A stretch of 35,379 nucleotides of DNA, taken from positions 21,011 to 56,389 of the forward strand of contig NZ_BMVJ01000010.1 in assembly GCF_014650655.1 (NCBI RefSeq), written 5' to 3'. This document shows, in pieces, positions 31,448 through 35,379 of this stretch (positions are counted from its first letter, which is position 1; the number at the start of each line of letters is the position of its first letter). The notes under the pieces were generated by a model. That model worked only from the letters and a program-made list of their open reading frames with translations. It had not been told where the DNA came from and did not search any database. Source of the stretch: Streptomyces anandii JCM 4720. GTDB taxonomy: Bacteria > Actinomycetota > Actinomycetes > Streptomycetales > Streptomycetaceae. The position numbers were made by a program, and so were the translations under genes.

Positions 31448-32382
31448 GCCGTGCGCCGCGCGCGGTGCGAGCCGGCCGGCGCACGGTCCCGGTGCACCGG
31501 CCGGAGAAGGTCCTGCTGGCGGGGGCCGAGGAGGACGACGCGACGGGGTACACCAAGGGCGACCTCGCCGACTACCACCGGGCGGTCGCCCCGTACATGC
31601 TGCCGCATCTGCGCGGTCGGCCGCTGATGCTGGAACGGCATCCGGACGGCCCGGAGGGCCCGGTGTTCATGCAGAAGAACACGCCCGACGCCTACCCGGA
31701 CTGGATCACCCGCGCCGAGGTCCCCAAGGAGGGCGGCACGGTCACGCACACGGTGTGCGACGACACCGCCACCCTCGTGTACCTCGCCGACCAGGCGTGT
31801 GTGACCCTGCACCGCTGGCTGTCCCGCGCCGGCCGGATCCGCTGCCCGGACCGCATGGTGTTCGACCTCGACCCGCCCGACGACGACCTCGTGGACTTCG
31901 AGCCGGTGCGCGAGGCGGCCCGGCGTCTGCGCGAGCTGCTGGACGAGCTGAGGCTGCCCTCCGCCCTGATGACGACGGGCTCGCGCGGCCTGCACCTCGT
32001 CGTGCCCCTCGACGGGCGCCAGGACGTCGACGAGGTGCGCGCCTTCGCCCGTGACGTCGCCGACGTGCTCGCCGCCGCGCACCCGGACCGGTTCACCACC
32101 GCCGCCCGCAAGAAGGACCGCGGCGGCCGCCTCTATCTGGACGTGCAGCGCAACGGCTACGCCCAGACCGCGGTCGCCCCCTACACCGTCCGGGCCCGCC
32201 CCGGCGCACCCGTGGCCGCACCCGTCGCATGGGACCAGCTCGACGACCCGGACCTCGACGCCCGGCGGTGGACCATCGCCGACGCCGTCGAGCACGCGCG
32301 CACCGGTCCGTGGGACGGGATTCCGCGCCGGGGCCGCGCCCTGGGACCGGCACGGCGCCGCCTCGACGCGCTGCGTGGCTGA
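31444..32382 (+). CDS. Stand-alone LigD-type polymerase (NHEJ primase-polymerase)
   Basis: 312-residue archaeo-eukaryotic primase-type polymerase like the LigD PolDom, which fills gaps with ribonucleotides during Ku-dependent end joining. Catalytic residues are FDLDPPD (Asp141, Asp143), GSRGLHLVVPL (His184) and the Asp of LYLDVQRNG (Asp233). The conserved end AVAPYTVRARPGAPVAAPVAW is present. There is no ligase or phosphoesterase domain and no Ku gene in the window. The GTG at 31444 overlaps the transketolase stop (GTGA), a striking coupling between central metabolism and DNA repair. Streptomyces commonly encode split LigD domains, so partner genes would lie elsewhere. Confidence 0.9.
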   Translation: MSRAPRAVRAGRRTVPVHRPEKVLLAGAEEDDATGYTKGDLADYHRAVAPYMLPHLRGRPLMLERHPDGPEGPVFMQKNTPDAYPDWITRAEVPKEGGTVTHTVCDDTATLVYLADQACVTLHRWLSRAGRIRCPDRMVFDLDPPDDDLVDFEPVREAARRLRELLDELRLPSALMTTGSRGLHLVVPLDGRQDVDEVRAFARDVADVLAAAHPDRFTTAARKKDRGGRLYLDVQRNGYAQTAVAPYTVRARPGAPVAAPVAWDQLDDPDLDARRWTIADAVEHARTGPWDGIPRRGRALGPARRRLDALRG

Positions 32383-32419
32383 TACAAGCAGCGCCGTGCG
32401 CAGGTGGAACGGCGTGTCC

Positions 32420-32439
32420 ACGGGCACGCCCGTGCCCGT
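32420..32439. promoter_or_regulatory. 20-bp palindrome before the gas-vesicle cluster
   Basis: ACGGGCACG-CC-CGTGCCCGT, arms of 9 bp around a CC centre, 37 bases after the polymerase stop and 48 bases before gvpO. It is placed either to end the ligD-type transcript or to control the gas-vesicle operon. No T-run follows, so an operator is at least as likely. Confidence 0.5.
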
Positions 32440-32487
32440 ACAGGTTTGGCCATGGAACCTGCGGCCACACGGAGAGAAGAGGTGGCC

Positions 32488-32859
32488 ATGGCGAATACAA
32501 AAAACACATCAGAGTCGCAGGATTCACAAGAGCCACAGGAATCTCAGGAGTCACGTACCGAAGACGACAACCGCGCGACGGCGCGCCGGCCCAGGCCGAT
32601 GCAGGTACTGCGCGAGGCGCGCGCCCAGTTCGCCGAGCTGACCAACCTGACCCCGGAGTCGGTCACGTCGTTCGAGCAGACGGACGACGGCTGGTCCCTG
32701 GAGATCGAGGTGCTCGAACTCGCCCGCGTGCCCGACACGATGAGCCTGATGGCGAGCTACGAGGTCGAACTCGACGACGAGGGTCAGCTCGCCGGATACC
32801 GGCGGCTGCGCCGCTACGAACGCGGACGCTCCGACGCGCAACGGCACGGCGGCCGCTAG
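32488..32859 (+). CDS. gvpO: Gas vesicle protein GvpO
   Basis: 123 residues, accessory protein of gas-vesicle assembly. The GvpO domain spans about residues 28-115: [47 protein letters not shown]...[24 protein letters not shown]. The N-terminal 27 residues are a hydrophilic Ser/Gln/Glu run ([18 protein letters not shown]) written with AT-rich codons (ACA, TCA, AAA, CAA), unlike the rest of the window. The ATG at 32488 has GAGAAGAGG upstream. First gene of the cluster, 94 bp before gvpA. Its role in assembly or regulation is not settled in the family. Confidence 0.9.
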   Translation: MANTKNTSESQDSQEPQESQESRTEDDNRATARRPRPMQVLREARAQFAELTNLTPESVTSFEQTDDGWSLEIEVLELARVPDTMSLMASYEVELDDEGQLAGYRRLRRYERGRSDAQRHGGR

Positions 32860-32897
32860 GCCGCCCGCATCCGACGCGCGGCGCGACAGGCAGAGAG

Positions 32898-32933
32898 ATC
32901 GACCGAGACATCGACCGAGACAACCACTGAGAC
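32898..32933 (+). repeat. 12-bp tandem repeat in gvpA leader
   Basis: ATCGACCGAGAC occurs twice in direct tandem (32898-32909, 32910-32921), followed by AACCACTGAGAC, a 9-of-12 match (32922-32933). The repeats end 4 bp before the AAGGAGG ribosome binding site of gvpA. Confidence 0.85.
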
Positions 32934-32953
32934 AACAAGGAGGCAGGGCAAGC

Positions 32954-33385
32954 ATGACCGTAGTCCCGGCACAGACGTCCGGCGGCGGAGGCGGCAGCAG
33001 CGGCCTCTACGACGTACTGGAACTCGTCCTCGACAGGGGGCTGGTGATCGACGCGTTCGTGAGGGTTTCCCTGGTAGGCATCGAGATCCTGAAGATCGAC
33101 GTGCGTGTCGTCGTCGCCAGCGTGGACACGTATCTGCGCTTCGCCGAAGCGTGCAACCGGCTGGACCTCGAGTCCGGGCCGCACAAGAGCCCGGGCCTGC
33201 CCGACATCGTCGGTGAGGTAACCGAGTCCGGCGCGCGCGGCAAGTCCAAGGGTGCGCTCTCCGGTGCCGCCCAGACCGTTTCCGACGCCTTCAAGCAGGC
33301 CCGCTCCGAGAGCTCGGACGAGTCCGAGTCCCGGCCGCGGGCGCGCAGGACCACGTCGGCACGCAGGAAGGAGGAGCAGGAGTGA
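32954..33385 (+). CDS. gvpA: Gas vesicle structural protein GvpA/GvpJ-type
   Basis: 143 residues. GvpA forms the ribs of the gas-permeable, water-excluding protein shell. The conserved core is [56 protein letters not shown], about residues 18-74. The C-terminal half adds a hydrophilic Ser/Arg/Lys-rich tail (about 75-143), making it about twice the length of cyanobacterial GvpA. Start ATG 32954 is preceded by AAGGAGG at 9 bp. The GvpF/L gene overlaps its end (GTGA). Because of the long tail it may be the minor GvpJ-like form rather than the major rib protein; the first position in the cluster and Streptomyces order favour gvpA. Confidence 0.88.
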   Translation: MTVVPAQTSGGGGGSSGLYDVLELVLDRGLVIDAFVRVSLVGIEILKIDVRVVVASVDTYLRFAEACNRLDLESGPHKSPGLPDIVGEVTESGARGKSKGALSGAAQTVSDAFKQARSESSDESESRPRARRTTSARRKEEQE

Positions 33386-34152
33386 GCACCTACGTCTACG
33401 GGATCACCGCCGCCTCGCACCCTTCCCTGCCGGACGGCATGGGCGGTGTCGGCGATCCGCCGCGGCCGGTGCGCATCCTGAAGGCGGGGGAGCTGGCCGC
33501 AGTGGTCAGCGACGCGCCCGAGGGCCTGCGTCCCAAGCGCAAGGACCTGCTCGCCCACCAGAACGTGCTGAGCGAGACCGGCGCGGGCGGCTGCGTGCTG
33601 CCCATGCGGTTCGGCAGCGTCGCGCCCGACGACGACGCCGTCGGCGGTGTGCTCACCGAGCGCGCCGAGCACTACACCGAGCGTCTGCGGGCTCTGGACG
33701 GCAAGGTCGAGTACAACGTCAAGGGCAGCCACGTCGAGGAGGCGGTGCTGCACCGGGTGATGGCAGAGAACCCCGACATCCGGGCCCAGGCCGAGTCCAA
33801 CCGCCGCTCGGGCGGCGGTAGTTACGACGACAAGATCCGGCTCGGCGAGATGGTCGCCGCCGCCGTGCAGGCCCGGGAGGCCGGGGACGCCGCCGAGGTG
33901 GTGCGCGCTCTGGAGCCCGCGGCCGCCGCGGTCAGCGCCGGCCCGGAATCCACCGGGTGGCTCGTCAACACCTCCTTCCTGGTCGACCGGGGATCGGCGG
34001 AGGAGTTCCTGGCCGCGGTCGAGCAGGCCCGCAAGGACCTGCCCCACCTGGAACTGCGCGTCAACGGGCCGCTGCCGCCCTACAGCTTCGTCGAGCCCGG
34101 CCCGGCCGAGCCGGCGGGTACCGCGGCGGGAGCCGACGCGGGAGCGGAGTGA
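33382..34152 (+). CDS. gvpF: Gas vesicle protein GvpF/GvpL
   Basis: 256 residues, an assembly accessory protein that binds GvpA and shields it before shell formation. Family features: the N-terminal [14 protein letters not shown], the [29 protein letters not shown] block, [19 protein letters not shown], and the C-terminal [19 protein letters not shown] motif. The GTG at 33382 overlaps the gvpA stop. GvpG begins 4 bp after the stop. Whether it is the F or the L member cannot be told from sequence alone; position before gvpG supports gvpF. Confidence 0.92.
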   Translation: MSTYVYGITAASHPSLPDGMGGVGDPPRPVRILKAGELAAVVSDAPEGLRPKRKDLLAHQNVLSETGAGGCVLPMRFGSVAPDDDAVGGVLTERAEHYTERLRALDGKVEYNVKGSHVEEAVLHRVMAENPDIRAQAESNRRSGGGSYDDKIRLGEMVAAAVQAREAGDAAEVVRALEPAAAAVSAGPESTGWLVNTSFLVDRGSAEEFLAAVEQARKDLPHLELRVNGPLPPYSFVEPGPAEPAGTAAGADAGAE

Positions 34153-34156
34153 GGTC

Positions 34157-34420
34157 ATGGGACTGATCTCGGAGGTGCTGCTGCTGCCGTTCGCTCCGGC
34201 GCGCGGCAGCGCCTGGGCGATCAGACAGGTGCTGCGCGAAGCGGAGCGCATCTACTACGACCCGGCCACCGTCCGGGCCGAACTGGCTCAGCTGGAGGGG
34301 CGGTTGGAGGCGGGCGAGATCACCGAGGAGGAGTTCGACCGCCAGGAGGACGAACTGCTGGACCGGCTGGAGATCGGCCTGCGCGGCGGCGCGGGGACGG
34401 GTGAGGGGACGGCACGATGA
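34157..34420 (+). CDS. gvpG: Gas vesicle protein GvpG
   Basis: 87-residue accessory protein. It starts GLISEVLLLPFAPARGSAWAIRQVLREAE, the family signature, followed by the charged helix LAQLEGRLEAGEITEEEFDRQEDELLDRLE. Start ATG 34157 is near GTGAGG. Its end overlaps gvpY by four bases (ATGA). Small size and lack of transmembrane helices fit the family. Confidence 0.92.
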   Translation: MGLISEVLLLPFAPARGSAWAIRQVLREAERIYYDPATVRAELAQLEGRLEAGEITEEEFDRQEDELLDRLEIGLRGGAGTGEGTAR

Positions 34421-35136
34421 ATCGAGTGGGACTGGGCCTCGCGGTAGGGGCCGGATACCTGCTGGGACGCACGAAGAAGGCGAAACTCGCCTTCGCCGTG
34501 GGCAGTCTTGTCGCGGGCAAGAAGATGAACCTGAGTCCGCGCATGATCGCGGATCTGGTGAACCAGCAGCTCAAGGACAACCCGCAGTTCAAGGAGATCG
34601 GGGATCAGCTGCGCCAGGACCTCAGGGGCGTGGGCAAGGCGGCCTCGGGCGCGATGGTGGAACGCCAGATGAGCGCGCTCGCCGACCGGCTGCACGGCCG
34701 GACCGCGCAGGTCCGCGACCAGCTCGCCGGCGTGGTCCCGGAGAGCGGGGACGACGGGAACGACGAGTCCCGCGAAGGCCGCGGGGATGCCGACGAGGGC
34801 CCCGCCGAGGACGAGTACGACGACGACTACGACGACCGCGAGGGCCGCGAGGCCGACGAGGAAGCCCCCGAGGACCGGGACGGCCCGGATGACCGGGACG
34901 ACCGGGACGGGGAGAAGAGGGAGGCACCCGCCCGGGCCGCGGCCAAGAAGGCCGCCAAGAAGGCCCCGGCCAAGCAGGCGGCGAAGAAGCCCCCCGCGAA
35001 GAAGGCTCCCGCCAAGAAGACGGCGGCCAAGAACACCGCGGCCGCGGGCAGGACGGCCGCGAAGAAGACGGCCGCGTCCGGGGGCGCCTCCCGCGCCGCC
35101 CGGTCCCGGCCGGCGAAGGGTGGCGGTGACCGATGA
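34417..35136 (+). CDS. gvpY: GvpY-type protein with acidic and histone-like tails
   Basis: 239 residues, an actinomycete gas-vesicle cluster protein of unknown function. Residues 1-107 are a compact, partly hydrophobic region (NRVGLGLAVGAGYLLGRTKKAKLAFAVGSLVAG). Residues 108-169 are very acidic, mainly Asp/Glu. Residues 170-239 are an Ala/Lys/Pro-rich tail with AAKKAPAK and KKTAAK motifs, like histone H1 or the HupS-type tail, which may bind DNA or the acidic stretch itself. The name gvpY rests on cluster position (after gvpG) and on my memory of the Streptomyces gene order. It overlaps gvpG and gvpZ by four bases each. Confidence 0.75.
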   Translation: MNRVGLGLAVGAGYLLGRTKKAKLAFAVGSLVAGKKMNLSPRMIADLVNQQLKDNPQFKEIGDQLRQDLRGVGKAASGAMVERQMSALADRLHGRTAQVRDQLAGVVPESGDDGNDESREGRGDADEGPAEDEYDDDYDDREGREADEEAPEDRDGPDDRDDRDGEKREAPARAAAKKAAKKAPAKQAAKKPPAKKAPAKKTAAKNTAAAGRTAAKKTAASGGASRAARSRPAKGGGDR

Positions 35137-35379
35137 CCGAGACTCTCGGATCCGCGACGTCCGCCGCCGGCAAGGCCGCGGGCGGGGCGGCGAAGGACAA
35201 CCCGCTCACCGGGCTGGCCCACAGCGAGGCCGCCGACCGGCTGAAGGCGGAGGTGCAGGAGTACCTCTCCGCCCAGGCGGAACGGCTGCTGGCCGGCTTC
35301 GGCCGCAAGCTCGGCGAGACCACCGGCAAGCTCAACGACATCGCCGAGGGCAACAGCCCCGGATTCGCCAAGCTCGCCC
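35133..35379 (+). CDS. gvpZ: GvpZ-type protein, N-terminal fragment
   Basis: The reading frame from ATG 35133 runs off the right edge after 82 codons. Its N-terminus begins TETLGSATSAAGKAAGGA and continues with an amphipathic helix (EAADRLKAEVQEYLSAQAERLLAGFG). It overlaps the gvpY stop (ATGA). From memory, the Streptomyces counterpart carries a C-terminal SRPBCC domain, but that part is outside the window. The gvpZ name rests on position. Confidence 0.6.
   Translation, partial: MTETLGSATSAAGKAAGGAAKDNPLTGLAHSEAADRLKAEVQEYLSAQAERLLAGFGRKLGETTGKLNDIAEGNSPGFAKLA

Noticed and set aside
1-35379. CRISPR arrays, tRNA or rRNA genes, insertion sequences
   Set aside because: None seen: no regularly spaced 24-40 bp repeats, no cloverleaf-like sequence, no transposase or terminal repeats.

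Overview
The window is a 35.4-kb piece of a very GC-rich actinobacterial chromosome, almost certainly Streptomyces. The evidence is the strong G/C bias at third codon positions, frequent GTG starts, four-base start/stop overlaps, an F420-dependent oxidoreductase, a SpoIIE phosphatase fused to an ATPase domain, and a gas-vesicle locus in the Streptomyces-type order O-A-F-G-Y-Z. No rRNA, tRNA, CRISPR array, insertion sequence, prophage or integration site was recognised. It reads as ordinary chromosome.

Layout, left to right. (1) 52-2948, minus strand: a tandem-duplicated 3-hydroxyacyl-CoA dehydrogenase followed by a TetR-family regulator, closed by a UUCG-loop terminator. (2) 2949-3906: a 382-bp divergent spacer, then a HEAT-repeat protein that looks leaderless. 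(3) 3914-7682, minus strand: a GNAT acetyltransferase overlapping a RidA-like protein, a secreted Tap-type alpha/beta hydrolase, and a radical SAM protein whose promoter carries a textbook LexA (SOS) box. (4) 7851-14224, plus strand: an SRPBCC protein, a drug-efflux-type MFS transporter with three extra beta-sandwich domains, a PAS-GAF-SpoIIE-HATPase protein and a methyltransferase. (5) 14382-18388: a GT2/CDP-glycerol glycerophosphotransferase fusion translationally coupled to a GT4 glycosyltransferase, a wall-polymer (teichoic-acid-like) pair ending in a strong terminator.

(6) 18517-23598: four tightly packed hydrolases (M55 D-aminopeptidase, M20 peptidase, S9 peptidase, S66 LD-carboxypeptidase). 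Together these could break down or recycle murein-type peptides containing D-amino acids. (7) 23641-26771: a DUF6204-like protein, a DUF5107-plus-TPR protein and a small holin-like membrane protein, ending at a 17-bp bidirectional terminator. (8) 26781-32382: an F420-dependent LLM oxidoreductase diverging from a probable operon of type II NADH dehydrogenase (with a tandem-repeat tail), a short transketolase and a stand-alone LigD-type polymerase. (9) 32420-35379: the start of a gas-vesicle cluster (gvpO, gvpA, gvpF/L, gvpG, gvpY, partial gvpZ), running off the right edge.

No wholly new system is obvious. The items most worth a second look are the SOS-controlled radical SAM gene, the four-hydrolase peptide-recycling operon, the transketolase/LigD-polymerase overlap, the MFS fusion, the repeat tail on the NADH dehydrogenase, and several short palindromes or phased repeats upstream of operons. 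Coordinates and motif positions were read by hand from the sequence. Family assignments are from recognition of motifs, not from database searches.
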